A DNA stretch of 64,000 bases from a bacterium. Lineage in GTDB: Bacteria; Elusimicrobiota; Elusimicrobia; Elusimicrobiales; UBA9959. This document shows positions 7,351 to 15,620 of this stretch, one piece after another. The notes below the pieces were generated by a model, which was not told the origin of the DNA, did no database searches, and was given only the letters and a program-made list of their open reading frames with translations. The position numbers and the translations under genes were made by a program. The stretch covers positions 1-64,000 of the forward strand of contig JAJYNO010000009.1 in NCBI GenBank assembly GCA_021786295.1, read 5' to 3'. Every line of letters starts with the position of its first letter. The first letter of the stretch is position 1.

Positions 7351-8973
7351 ATGGCTGACATCCGCTCCGCGGCGCGCCTGGCCGCGTTCCCGCTGGCCCT
7401 GCTGGCCGTTTTCCTGGTCTACGCCCGCTCGCTGGACGGGCGCTTCGTCTACGACGACCACCACTTCGTGGAGAACAACCCGGCCGTGGCTTCGCTGTCC
7501 TCGCCGGGGAGGTTCTTCTCCGACCCGTCCACCCAGTCCGACAACGCGGGGCTGAATTCGGACGTCTACCGCCCGCTGGCCACGCTTTCCTACGCGCTGG
7601 ACTACGCGGCGGCGGGGCTGACGCCGGGGTATTACCGCGCCGTCAATATACTGCTGCACGGCGTGAACGCCCTGCTGCTCTTCCTGCTGGCCGGGCTGCT
7701 GGGCCTGGAGGCCCCTTACGCGGCGCTGGCCGCCGGCTTCTTCGCGCTGTTCCCTCCTTCGGTGGAGGCCGTGGCCTGGGTCTCCGGCCGCTCCGGGGTG
7801 CTTTCCTGCACCTTCATCCTGCTGTCGCTGATCTGGTTCGTGAAGTATTCCCTGGGCAGGGGGGGCAAGTTCCTGGTCCTGTCCTCGCTGGCGGGGGCGG
7901 CCGCGCTCTTCACCAGGGAGATCTCCGCGGCGCTGCCGCTGCTGGCCCTCTCCTACCTGCTGGTCTTCGGCGCGCGCCCCCGCCGCTTCCTGGACGCCGC
8001 GCTTTTCCTCGGCCTGCCTGCCGCGCTGTTCGTGCTGCTGCGCTTCGAGCTGCTGGGCAAGCTGCAGCAGACGCCGCAGCCGGCGCTCTCCGCGCTGGGG
8101 CTTTTTTCCCTGCCGCTGCTGATCTTCGCCAAGTACCTGGACGTGCTGGCGTGGCCGTTCCACATGCTGGTCAACTACAGCGACCTGATGGAACTGCGCC
8201 TGCACGCCCTGGCTTTCTACCTGCCTTTCGCGCTGCTGGCCTTCCTGCTCTACTGCGCCCTGGTCTGGGCGCTCCTGCGGCGCGGCCGCAGGGCCGAAGC
8301 CTGGGGGCTGCTGTGGTTCTTCATCGCTCTGCTGCCGGTGCTCAACATAGTCTCCATCGCCACCTTCATGGCCGAGAGGCTGCTGTACCTGCCCTCCGCG
8401 GGCGCGGCGCTGGCGCTGGCCGCCGCCGGTTCGCGGCTCCGCGGCTCGGCCCGGGCGCGCCGGGTCTTCTTCGCCTCCTGCGCCGCGCTGCTGGCGCTGT
8501 TCGCGCTCAACATACAGTCCCGCCTGCCGGTCTGGCACGACGACGTCTCGCTGTGGCGCTACGACGCGGGCCAGAACCCTTGGGACTTCCTGACCAGGAT
8601 GAAGCTGGCCGACGCGCTGAAGAAGGCCGGGGACCCGGAGGGCGCGGCCGCAGCGCTGCGGGACGCGCTGGGCAGGGCCTCGTCCGCCTGGCAGCGGGCC
8701 ATGGCCTACAACGAGATCGGCGTACTGCTGGCCATGGACGGCAAGTTGGCCGAGGCCGAGAGGTTCTTCCGTACCTCGGTGCGGCTGGACCCTGGGGACC
8801 CGGTGGCGCTCTACAACCTGGCGCGGGCGCTGGCCGTGCGGGGCGACAAGGCCGCCTCCAGGGAATATCTCAGGCTCTGCCTGCAGCGGGACGCGGACTA
8901 CGGTCCGGCGCTGAAGCTGCGGGCCTTGCTGGACGCCCCGCCGCCCGCCCCGGGCGGGAAAGGAGAGAGCTGA
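7351..8973 (+). CDS. TMTC-like multispanning GT-C protein with TPR tail
   Basis: The 540-residue protein has about ten hydrophobic helices (residues about 8-400) followed by two TPR units (residues about 425-530, AMAYNEIGVLLAMDGKLAEA and VALYNLARALAVRGD). The N-terminal loop has FVYDDHHFVENNPAV and later YRPLATLSYALDY and PSVEAVAWVSGRSGVL, the pattern of TMTC-type (DUF1736) proteins, a branch of the GT-C glycosyltransferase fold that uses lipid-linked sugars. The acidic DD in the first extracytoplasmic loop fits a GT-C active site. The substrate cannot be told. A cupin gene follows after 1 nt, so the two are probably co-transcribed. Confidence 0.75.
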   Translation: MADIRSAARLAAFPLALLAVFLVYARSLDGRFVYDDHHFVENNPAVASLSSPGRFFSDPSTQSDNAGLNSDVYRPLATLSYALDYAAAGLTPGYYRAVNILLHGVNALLLFLLAGLLGLEAPYAALAAGFFALFPPSVEAVAWVSGRSGVLSCTFILLSLIWFVKYSLGRGGKFLVLSSLAGAAALFTREISAALPLLALSYLLVFGARPRRFLDAALFLGLPAALFVLLRFELLGKLQQTPQPALSALGLFSLPLLIFAKYLDVLAWPFHMLVNYSDLMELRLHALAFYLPFALLAFLLYCALVWALLRRGRRAEAWGLLWFFIALLPVLNIVSIATFMAERLLYLPSAGAALALAAAGSRLRGSARARRVFFASCAALLALFALNIQSRLPVWHDDVSLWRYDAGQNPWDFLTRMKLADALKKAGDPEGAAAALRDALGRASSAWQRAMAYNEIGVLLAMDGKLAEAERFFRTSVRLDPGDPVALYNLARALAVRGDKAASREYLRLCLQRDADYGPALKLRALLDAPPPAPGGKGES

Positions 8974-8974
8974 C

Positions 8975-9451
8975 GTGCCCGGGAACTGGCGCTCGGTGGC
9001 GGAGCTTTACGGGCTGAAGGAGCACCCCGAGGGGGGCTATTTCAGGGAGACCTACCGGGCCTCGGGCGTCGTCCCGGGCACCGGGCGCAGTTTCTCGACC
9101 GCCGTCTATTACCTGCTGGCCGCCGGGCAGAGGTCCAGGCTGCACCGCCTGAAGTCGGACGAGCTCTGGCATTTCTACCTGGGCGGGCCGCTGGCCGTGG
9201 CCCAGCTCTTCCCTGACGGGAGGACCGTGACAGTGCTGCTGGGGCGGGACGCCGCGGCCGGCCAGAGGCTGCAGCACGCGGTGCCAGCCGGCTGCTGGTT
9301 CGGAGCCTACCCGGCGGAAGGGACGGAATATTCCCTGGTCGGCTGCACTGTCGCCCCCGGTTTCGACTTCGCGGATCTCGAGCTGGGCGACCGCGAAAGC
9401 CTGCTGAAGGCCTTCCCGGCGGCCGTCGAACTCATAAAGAAGCTGGCCTGA
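8975..9451 (+). CDS. DUF985 family cupin protein
   Basis: The 158-residue product matches the Cupin_5/DUF985 family from end to end: HPEGGYFRETYRA near the start, FSTAVYYLL, the SRLHRLKSDELWHFYLG strand pair with conserved His, and SLVGCTVAPGFDF near the end. DUF985 proteins are single-domain beta-barrels of poorly known biochemical role. The start is GTG with GGAGAG upstream, 1 nt after the previous stop, indicating translational coupling to the TMTC-like gene. Confidence 0.88.
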   Translation: MPGNWRSVAELYGLKEHPEGGYFRETYRASGVVPGTGRSFSTAVYYLLAAGQRSRLHRLKSDELWHFYLGGPLAVAQLFPDGRTVTVLLGRDAAAGQRLQHAVPAGCWFGAYPAEGTEYSLVGCTVAPGFDFADLELGDRESLLKAFPAAVELIKKLA

Positions 9452-9491
9452 CCCATCTATCCCCGGCGTCCCAGATATGGGATAATTACGT

Positions 9492-11177
9492 ATGACCGAA
9501 AACAAAGAGAACCCTTCACCGAGTTTCTACGGGCTGGGCATAGCCCCCAAGCTCCTGGAAGTCCTCGAGCGGCTCAAGTTCAAGACTCCCACCCCCATAC
9601 AGCACAAGGCCATCCCCTCCGCCGCGGAAGGCAAGGACCTGGTGGGCATCGCCCAGACCGGGACAGGCAAGACCATAGCCTTCGCCGTGCCGATGATACA
9701 GCGCCTGGCCGCGACCGGGCACGGCAAGGGCCTGGTGCTGGTGCCCACGCGAGAGCTGGCCCTGCAGGTGGCGGAGGTGGTGCGGCAGTTCGCCCCGAAG
9801 CTGGGCCTGAGCGAGGCCGTAGTCATCGGCGGCGAGAGCATGAACCGGCAGACGGAAGCCCTGCGCAGGGGGCCGCGCCTGATCATAGCCACGCCCGGCC
9901 GTCTGATAGACCACCTGGGCCAGCGCACCGCCGATCTTTCCGACGTGCGCGTGCTGGTGCTCGACGAGGCCGACCGCATGCTGGACATGGGCTTCGCCCC
10001 GCAGATAGAGAAGGTGCTGGCCGCGATGCCGCGCGAGCGCCAGACGATGCTGTTCTCGGCCACGATGCCCGACGAGATCATGAAGCTCGCCTCCCGCCAC
10101 ATGAAGCTGCCGATCCGCGTGGAGGTGGCGCCCCCCGGCACGGCGGCCGAGCTGGTGGAGCAGGAGCTTTACGTCGTCAGCCAGAACGACAAGAACGCCC
10201 TGCTGGCCAGGCTGCTGGACAAGTACTGGGGCAGCGTGCTGCTGTTCGTGCGCACGAAGCACCGCGCCAAGAAGATAACGCGGGCCATCAAGGCCATGCC
10301 GCACAGCGCGGCCGAGATACACTCCAACCGCTCGCTCAATCAGCGGCGCGACGCCCTGGAGGGCTTCAAGAGCGGCAAATACCGCGTGCTGGTGGCCACC
10401 GACATAGCCGCGCGCGGCATAGACGTGACCGGCATAGAGCTGGTGATAAACTACGACCTGCCCGACGAGGACGGCAACTACGTGCACCGCATAGGCCGCA
10501 CCGGCCGCGCCGGCCAGCCTGGCCACGCGATAACCTTCGCCGCCCCGGACCAGGGCGCCGACGTCAGGAACATAGAGAAGCTCATCCGCATGCCGCTGCG
10601 CGTCTCCACGCATCCGGACGTGGCTGCGGCGAAGTTCGGCGACGCCGTCCCGGAGAGCCGGCCCGCCGGCGGGCGCCAGCCCCAGGGCCGTGGCGGCGGC
10701 CGGCGGGAAGGCCGCGGCCACGGCCCTTCCGGAGAGGCCCCTCGCCGGGAACGGTCCGGGCGGCAGGAGAGCCGCCCTTTGGACCAGCGGCCGCGCCAGC
10801 CAGGCGGCGGGCGCCAGCCGGCAGCCCGGCAGCCGGGAGGGGAACAGGCCGAGCAGCGGCACAGGCAGGGGCAGCGGGGCAGCCAGCCCGGGCCCGGGCA
10901 GCAGGAACGCGGCCAAGGACAGAGTAGACGTCAGGACCGCCGAGGCCGCGGGGACGGGGAGCGCCGGGAGCGGCGCGAGGAGGGGCGCGGGAGCGGGGGC
11001 GGCATCAACCGCTACGGCGTGGACACCTCGAAGAGAAGCTCCATCGTCAGCGTCTCGCCTTATTTCGACGAGCCGCGGCGCCGCGATTTCGACCACTCCG
11101 GCCCGCGCCGCCAGCAGCAGCGGCAAGAGGGGAACTGGCTCACCCGCCTGCTGGGCGGCAAGAAAAAGAACAGATAA
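9492..11177 (+). CDS. DEAD-box RNA helicase
   Basis: An ATP-dependent RNA helicase with all core motifs: Q motif (KTPTPIQ), motif I AQTGTGKT (54-61), Ia PTRELALQV, Ib TPGR, II DEAD, III SAT, then in the second RecA domain motif V ATDIAARGID and motif VI HRIGRTGRAG. The core ends at about residue 375. The remaining 185 residues are Gly/Arg/Gln-rich low complexity, ending in a short conserved-looking basic tail (LTRLLGGKKKNR). Such RG-rich tails promote RNA binding and condensates, as in RhlE-type helicases; here it is unusually long. Likely roles are ribosome assembly or mRNA turnover. Confidence 0.95.
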   Translation: MTENKENPSPSFYGLGIAPKLLEVLERLKFKTPTPIQHKAIPSAAEGKDLVGIAQTGTGKTIAFAVPMIQRLAATGHGKGLVLVPTRELALQVAEVVRQFAPKLGLSEAVVIGGESMNRQTEALRRGPRLIIATPGRLIDHLGQRTADLSDVRVLVLDEADRMLDMGFAPQIEKVLAAMPRERQTMLFSATMPDEIMKLASRHMKLPIRVEVAPPGTAAELVEQELYVVSQNDKNALLARLLDKYWGSVLLFVRTKHRAKKITRAIKAMPHSAAEIHSNRSLNQRRDALEGFKSGKYRVLVATDIAARGIDVTGIELVINYDLPDEDGNYVHRIGRTGRAGQPGHAITFAAPDQGADVRNIEKLIRMPLRVSTHPDVAAAKFGDAVPESRPAGGRQPQGRGGGRREGRGHGPSGEAPRRERSGRQESRPLDQRPRQPGGGRQPAARQPGGEQAEQRHRQGQRGSQPGPGQQERGQGQSRRQDRRGRGDGERRERREEGRGSGGGINRYGVDTSKRSSIVSVSPYFDEPRRRDFDHSGPRRQQQRQEGNWLTRLLGGKKKNR

Positions 11178-11208
11178 GGCGGACCGCCCGGACGGGGGCT
11201 GGCTGTTT

Positions 11209-11844
11209 TCAGCGCGGTTTTTTCTTAGTCCGGGAGAGCCCGACCAGCAGTTCCACGGCCAGGTTGGCCTGCATGTTGGCCACCAGCGCCACGCGCGGCG
11301 CCATCGGGCTTACGCCGGGCGGCGGCTCGCTTACGCCGTCGCCGCAGACGTAGAGGCGGCCGATGCGCCTGGTCTTCAGGCTGGCGTTGGCGCCGTAGCC
11401 GGAAAGCCCGGAGCCGGCTATCACGTACCTGTCGGGGTGCAGCCGCAGCCAGGAGTTTATAAGCTTTCCCTTCTCCTCCGCCCTGTCGAAGGCCTCTATC
11501 AGCAGGTCCGCCCCGCCGAACAGCTTCTCCACGTTTGAGGGGGTAACTTTTACGTTCCAGACGGTCACGCTGGTGAAGGGGGCCGCGGCGCGCAGGTTAG
11601 CGGCCAGGGCCTCCGCCTTCCGGGAGCCTATTTGTGCGACGGTGTACTGCTGGCGGTTGAGGTTGGAGGGCTCCACCCGGTCGAAGTCGGCCAGTATCAG
11701 CCTGCCCACGCCGGCGCGGGCCAGCGAAAGGGCGGCGTTGGAGCCCAGCCCGCCGCAGCCGGCCACCCCCACCGAGGAGGTCCGCAGCGCGGCCAGCACT
11801 TCGGGGTCGTGCCGGGAAAAGACGGCCTTTTCCAGGTCCTTCAT
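11209..11844 (-). CDS. ThiF/MoeB-family adenylyltransferase
   Basis: The 211-residue protein has the E1-like Rossmann start GVAGCGGLGSNAALSLARAG, the DFDRVEPSNLNRQ metal/ATP segment and the RxxxR-type Arg finger region, as in the short ThiF group that adenylates the C-terminus of sulfur-carrier proteins such as ThiS. It lacks the CxxC zinc pairs of MoeB. No thi gene is nearby. It is convergent with the helicase gene and its start lies 3 nt after the stop of the M32 carboxypeptidase gene, so the two form a unit. The substrate carrier protein is not shown by context. Confidence 0.82.
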   Translation of the reverse strand: MKDLEKAVFSRHDPEVLAALRTSSVGVAGCGGLGSNAALSLARAGVGRLILADFDRVEPSNLNRQQYTVAQIGSRKAEALAANLRAAAPFTSVTVWNVKVTPSNVEKLFGGADLLIEAFDRAEEKGKLINSWLRLHPDRYVIAGSGLSGYGANASLKTRRIGRLYVCGDGVSEPPPGVSPMAPRVALVANMQANLAVELLVGLSRTKKKPR

Positions 11845-11847
11845 GGC

Positions 11848-13353
11848 TCAGAAACCGTAGAGCCCGGAGTATTTGGCCTTTACGTATTCCAGGAACGGCT
11901 CCACGCGCGCGCCGGAGCCGAGCTCCTTCATGAGCAGCTCGTCCGGCAGGTACTTCCTGCCGTGGACGTGCACGTGCTTGCGCAGCCAGCCCAGTATCGG
12001 CGCGAACTCCCCGCGCGCCGGCAGCCCGCGCCAGCCCGGCAGGTCCTTGTCCATCTTTTCGGCCAGCTGCGCGGAGATCAGGTTGCCCAGCGTATAGGTG
12101 GGGAAATAACCTATGGCGCCCAGGGACCAGTGTATGTCCTGCAGTATGCCCTCCGAGTCCCTGGCGGGGACTATGCCGAACAGCTCCTTCATCCTGGCGT
12201 TCCAGAATTCCGGGGCGTCGGCCACCTTCAGGCGGCCCTCCAGCAGCGAGGTCTCCGCCTCGTAGCGCAGCAGGATGTGCAGGTTATAGGTGACCTCGTC
12301 GGCCTCCACGCGTATCAGGGACGGGGCCGAGCGGTTGACGGCGGCGTAGAGCTCCTCGGGCGAGGCCTTGTCGAACCTGCCGGGGAAGCGCTTCCTGAGC
12401 AGCGGCAGCAGCCAGGCGCAGAAGGGCAGCGAGCGCCCTACGATGTTCTCCCAGAAGCGGGACTGCGACTCGTGCACGCCCAGCGAGGCCCCTCCGGCCA
12501 GCGGCGTGAAGTCGAACTCCCTGGGCGTGCCCTGGCCGTAGAGGGCGTGGCCGCATTCGTGCACCGAGCCGTAGAGGGCAGCCGGCAGCCAGTCGCGCTC
12601 GGTGCGGGTGGTGATGCGCACGTCGCCTGCCGAGAAATCGGTGGTGAACGGATGGGCCGAGCGGTCCTGGCGGCCGCGGCTGAAATCGTAGCCCAGGGCC
12701 TCCACTATCTCGTTGACAAGTCCGAACTGGGCGGCCTCGTCGAAGCCGCCCCGGACCAGGTCGCTGGAGACCGAACCGGCCCGCGCCGCTATCTCCTTTA
12801 TCAGCGGGGCCAGGCCGGCCGCCAGCTTTTTGAAGAGCGGCTCCAGCCGGGCCTTCGTCGCCCCAGGCTCGTAGAGGTCCAGCAGAGCGTCGTAGGGGGA
12901 GGCCTTGTAGCCCAGTATGCCGGCCTTGCGCAGGTTCAGGTCCAGTATCCTCTGCAGGTGGGGGGCGAAGGCCTTGAAGTCGGAATCGCCGCGGGCCTTC
13001 GTCCAGGCGTTTATGGCCTCGGAGGTGGCGCGGGAGAACTCCCCGACGAACTCGGGCGGCAGCTTGACGGCCTTCTCGTAGTCGCGTCTGACGGCGCGCA
13101 GGTAACCGGCCTCGAAGGAGTCCGCGCCCAGGCCCTGGGCCCAGCCGTAGAGCGAGTCTATCAGCCTTCCAGTCTCCGGGGCCGCGAACTTGGAGTGGGA
13201 GAGCTCCTCCAGCGCCGAGAGCGAGGCCGCCCTGGCCTCCGCTCCGCCAGGCGGCATGTTGACCTGCTGGTCCCAGCCCAGCACCGCGGAGGCGGAATTT
13301 ATCGCCGAGACCTCGGCTATGCGCTTCTTCAGCTCCTCGAACTTGTTCTGCAT
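11848..13353 (-). CDS. Carboxypeptidase Taq (M32 metallopeptidase)
   Basis: This is a 501-residue zinc carboxypeptidase of family M32, which removes C-terminal residues from peptides. The zinc motif HECGH is at residues 265-269, and the family motifs around it (ITTRTERDWLP, HESQSRFWEN) are present. M32 members are about 500 residues, matching. I start it at the ATG at 13353 because an AAGGAGG ribosome site lies 5 nt upstream. A GTG at 13371 is in frame but sits before that site. Expected to be cytosolic; no signal peptide is visible. Confidence 0.93.
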   Translation of the reverse strand: MQNKFEELKKRIAEVSAINSASAVLGWDQQVNMPPGGAEARAASLSALEELSHSKFAAPETGRLIDSLYGWAQGLGADSFEAGYLRAVRRDYEKAVKLPPEFVGEFSRATSEAINAWTKARGDSDFKAFAPHLQRILDLNLRKAGILGYKASPYDALLDLYEPGATKARLEPLFKKLAAGLAPLIKEIAARAGSVSSDLVRGGFDEAAQFGLVNEIVEALGYDFSRGRQDRSAHPFTTDFSAGDVRITTRTERDWLPAALYGSVHECGHALYGQGTPREFDFTPLAGGASLGVHESQSRFWENIVGRSLPFCAWLLPLLRKRFPGRFDKASPEELYAAVNRSAPSLIRVEADEVTYNLHILLRYEAETSLLEGRLKVADAPEFWNARMKELFGIVPARDSEGILQDIHWSLGAIGYFPTYTLGNLISAQLAEKMDKDLPGWRGLPARGEFAPILGWLRKHVHVHGRKYLPDELLMKELGSGARVEPFLEYVKAKYSGLYGF

Positions 13354-13375
13354 GCGGACCTCCTTGGTCACGGGA

Positions 13376-13417
13376 AATAAAAAAGGCCCGAAAGCCGGGG
13401 ACTCCCGCTTTCAGGCC
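13376..13417 (-). terminator. Intrinsic terminator between Cys-rich gene and M32 gene
   Basis: An 11-bp stem (13385-13395 with 13407-13417, one G-U pair, 11-nt loop) is followed on the minus strand by T6 and ATTT. It lies just downstream of the Cys-rich small gene ending at 13439 and overlaps the leader of the carboxypeptidase gene, so it ends the tRNA/Cys-rich transcript. Confidence 0.8.
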
Positions 13418-13438
13418 CGTTCGCCGGAAGGGCCGGCC

Positions 13439-13636
13439 TCAGCCGCCGCAGCAGCAGCCCCCGCCGCAGCCGCAGCCGCCGGAGTCCGTGCCGCAGCCGC
13501 AGCCGTCCGCGGCCGAAGCCCCTTTCTTCAGGCCCGGGATGTCGTCGGAAACCTTGACCACCTTGCCCAGCCTGGCGTCGTAGACGTACCTGCCGGTCTT
13601 GTTGTCGGTCTTCTTCGTTTCTTTGTTTTCCTGCAT
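13439..13636 (-). CDS. Small protein with Gly/Cys-rich tail
   Basis: I start this gene at the ATG at 13636. The longer ORF in the same frame runs through the tRNA gene and cannot be real in full. The 65-residue product has a lysine-rich N-terminus, a YVYDARLGKVVKVSDDIPGL middle, and a tail with nine cysteines among glycines (GCGCGTDSGGCGCGG then CCCGG). Such tails bind metals or occur in FmdB-like and surface proteins, but I cannot assign one. No Shine-Dalgarno is visible; the ATG lies 11 nt after the tRNA-Arg 3' end, so tRNA processing would leave an almost leaderless mRNA. Confidence 0.6.
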   Translation of the reverse strand: MQENKETKKTDNKTGRYVYDARLGKVVKVSDDIPGLKKGASAADGCGCGTDSGGCGCGGGCCCGG

Positions 13637-13647
13637 ATGGGTAGATC

Positions 13648-13722
13648 TGGTGCGCTCGACAGGAATCGAACCTGTATAACCGCCTTCGCAGGGCGGGACT
13701 CTATCCGTTGAGATACGAGCGC
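13648..13722 (-). tRNA. tRNA-Arg (anticodon GCG)
   Basis: The minus strand folds into a cloverleaf: acceptor GCGCUCG with CGAGCGC, anticodon stem CCGCC/GGCGG with loop CUGCGAA (anticodon GCG, reading Arg CGC), and T arm ACAGG-UUCGAUU-CCUGU. The 3' CCA is encoded at 13648-13650. GCG is an unusual first-position state for arginine, because many bacteria use ACG (inosine) instead. Confidence 0.95.
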
Positions 13723-13743
13723 TCAAAGAGCTGACAGGAGGAT

Positions 13744-13772
13744 ATTTTATTATTTTCCGCGGCCGTTAACAA
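13744..13772 (-). promoter_or_regulatory. Promoter of tRNA-Arg
   Basis: On the minus strand, -35 TTGTTA (13767-13772) and -10 TAAAAT (13744-13749) are separated by 17 bp, placing the start of transcription about 15 nt upstream of the tRNA. Confidence 0.7.
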
Positions 13773-13784
13773 TAGCCGACGGCG

Positions 13785-15620
13785 CTACATCCCCAGCAGT
13801 TTCTGCCACCAGGACTTGTTCCCGGGCTTCATCTCCGGGACCTGCTCGAAGACGGGCTGGTCGCCCTGGCCTTTGAACACCGGCATCGCGACGCGGAAAG
13901 TGGCGCCGCGGCCCGCCTCGCTCTCCAGCGAGAGCTTGCCGCCCTGAAGCACGATCATCGCCTTCGTGATGGCCAGGCCCAGGCCGGTGCCTCCAGCCTT
14001 CTCCCCGGCCGCCACCTGCACGAACTTCTCGAAGATCTTATCCTGGTCCTCTTTCTTTATGCCGCAGCCGGTGTCGGCCACCGAGAAGAAGACGTAGCCG
14101 GCCATGGCGTCCCTGCCGGCGTCGGCGGAGACCTTTATGGAGCCGCCCTGCGGGGTGAACTTTATCGAGTTGGAGATCAGGTTGATGAGCACCTGCACCG
14201 TGCGGCGCCTGTCGGCGTAGATCCTCTGCAGGCCCGGCTCCGAGGAGACGCTTAGGTTCAGGCCCTTGGAACTGGCCCAGGCCCGCATGGCCTCCACGGC
14301 CTCCTTGGCCACCTCCTCCGGCTGTGCGTCCTCCGGGTGGAAGACCAGCTTGCCGGACTGCAGCTTGGAGAAATCCAGGATGTCGGTTATTATGCCGTTG
14401 AGCCGCTCTGTGTTGCGAATGGCGGTGTTCAGTATGCCGCGGGACGGGGCGGACGGCGAGGACTCCCTGCCCAGTATCTCCAGGGCCGCCTTTATGGAGG
14501 TCAGCGGCGAGCGCAGCTCGTGGGTCATGTTGGCGATGAAGTCCTGCTGCAGCTGCTCGAATTCCTTCAGCTTGGCGGCGTCGGTCGGCACGGAGACGGC
14601 GCCGACTATCTTGCCTTCCTCGTTCTGGATTATGGCCGTGGACCTTTTGACCGTCTCGGCCAGGCCGGTGCTGCCTGCGCGCTCCACGTCCTTCGTGATG
14701 TCCGTCCCGCTCTCCGGCTTTATCTCCTTCGCCAGCGAGACCACCTGGTTCTCCAGCTGGGAGAGGTCCATGATCTTCCTGCCGGAGAGCTCGGCCAGAG
14801 GCTTGCCGGAGATGGCCTCGGCCTCCGGGTTCATCATCAGGATCTTCCCTTCCCTGTCCACGACCACGACGCCGCCGGCCATGCTCGTCATCACGGACTC
14901 GGTCCGCACCATGTCGTTCTCTATCTTCTTCTTTTCCCGGCGGACCTCGGCCAGAGCGCTGCCTACGGCGGCCTCCAGCTCCTGCTTGAACTTGACGGTG
15001 AGCAGTTCTATTATTTTGCGCTGCTCATCCTGGTCGGCGGTGGCCCGGCCGGCCAGCGTGGAAAGGGCGCTCTGAAGGTCCTGGGCGGCCAGCGCTTCCG
15101 CCACTTTCGCCGCGCCGGGCTCGGCCGCCGCGGCCGCCTGGACCGCGCCGGCCTGGCCGGGGGCCTGCACTGGCTGCGGCTGTCCGCCGGCCTCCACCTT
15201 GGCGTAGACGGCCTCGTTGAGCTTTATGCGCTCCACGCCCTTCTCTTTAAGGAAATCCCTGGCCTCGCCCTTATAGGCCTGCACCTGGCAGAGCGCCAGC
15301 AGGTCGTCTCCGGTGACGCCCCTGGAGAAGGTGATGGTCTGTATGCGGAACCTGGTATAGAGGTTCTTGAGCGAGTTCGGCAGTTTGTCCGCCGTGAGCA
15401 GCGGCGTGCCGTTCATCAGCAGCTTGTCGTTGTCAAGCGTCACGGAGAAGTCCGCCCCGCCGGCGGCGTCGGAGATCCGGCCCAGCAGCGCCTGGCCTTC
15501 GTCGAGGGCCTGCCTGACCTGCGGATGGTCCGGCTTGTAGAGGTTTATCTGCGTCAGCGCGCGCGTGAAGGCCTTAAGGAAGCTGAACCAGAGCGGTTTC
15601 GGGTCCTGCGCTTCGGTCAT
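13785..15620 (-). CDS. Soluble sensor histidine kinase with PAS domain
   Basis: The 611-residue protein has three parts. Residues 1-145 form a domain seen in soluble regulators (INLYKPDHPQVRQALDEG, DNDKLLMNGTPL), followed by an Ala/Gln/Pro-rich linker. About 240-350 is a PAS domain with a coiled-coil entry. HisKA follows with His367 in THELRSPLTS, then an ATPase domain with N box NLISNSIKFT, G1 DTGCGI and G2 GGTGLGLAI. There is no membrane segment, so it senses something cytosolic. Its start overlaps the nucleotide-sugar dehydrogenase stop by ATGA, so the two are coupled. No response regulator gene is adjacent. Confidence 0.9.
   Translation of the reverse strand: MTEAQDPKPLWFSFLKAFTRALTQINLYKPDHPQVRQALDEGQALLGRISDAAGGADFSVTLDNDKLLMNGTPLLTADKLPNSLKNLYTRFRIQTITFSRGVTGDDLLALCQVQAYKGEARDFLKEKGVERIKLNEAVYAKVEAGGQPQPVQAPGQAGAVQAAAAAEPGAAKVAEALAAQDLQSALSTLAGRATADQDEQRKIIELLTVKFKQELEAAVGSALAEVRREKKKIENDMVRTESVMTSMAGGVVVVDREGKILMMNPEAEAISGKPLAELSGRKIMDLSQLENQVVSLAKEIKPESGTDITKDVERAGSTGLAETVKRSTAIIQNEEGKIVGAVSVPTDAAKLKEFEQLQQDFIANMTHELRSPLTSIKAALEILGRESSPSAPSRGILNTAIRNTERLNGIITDILDFSKLQSGKLVFHPEDAQPEEVAKEAVEAMRAWASSKGLNLSVSSEPGLQRIYADRRRTVQVLINLISNSIKFTPQGGSIKVSADAGRDAMAGYVFFSVADTGCGIKKEDQDKIFEKFVQVAAGEKAGGTGLGLAITKAMIVLQGGKLSLESEAGRGATFRVAMPVFKGQGDQPVFEQVPEMKPGNKSWWQKLLGM

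Noticed and set aside
13637..13726. N-terminal extension of the Cys-rich gene through tRNA-Arg
   Set aside because: The extension is simply the translated tRNA; the ATG at 13636 after the CCA end is the sensible start.
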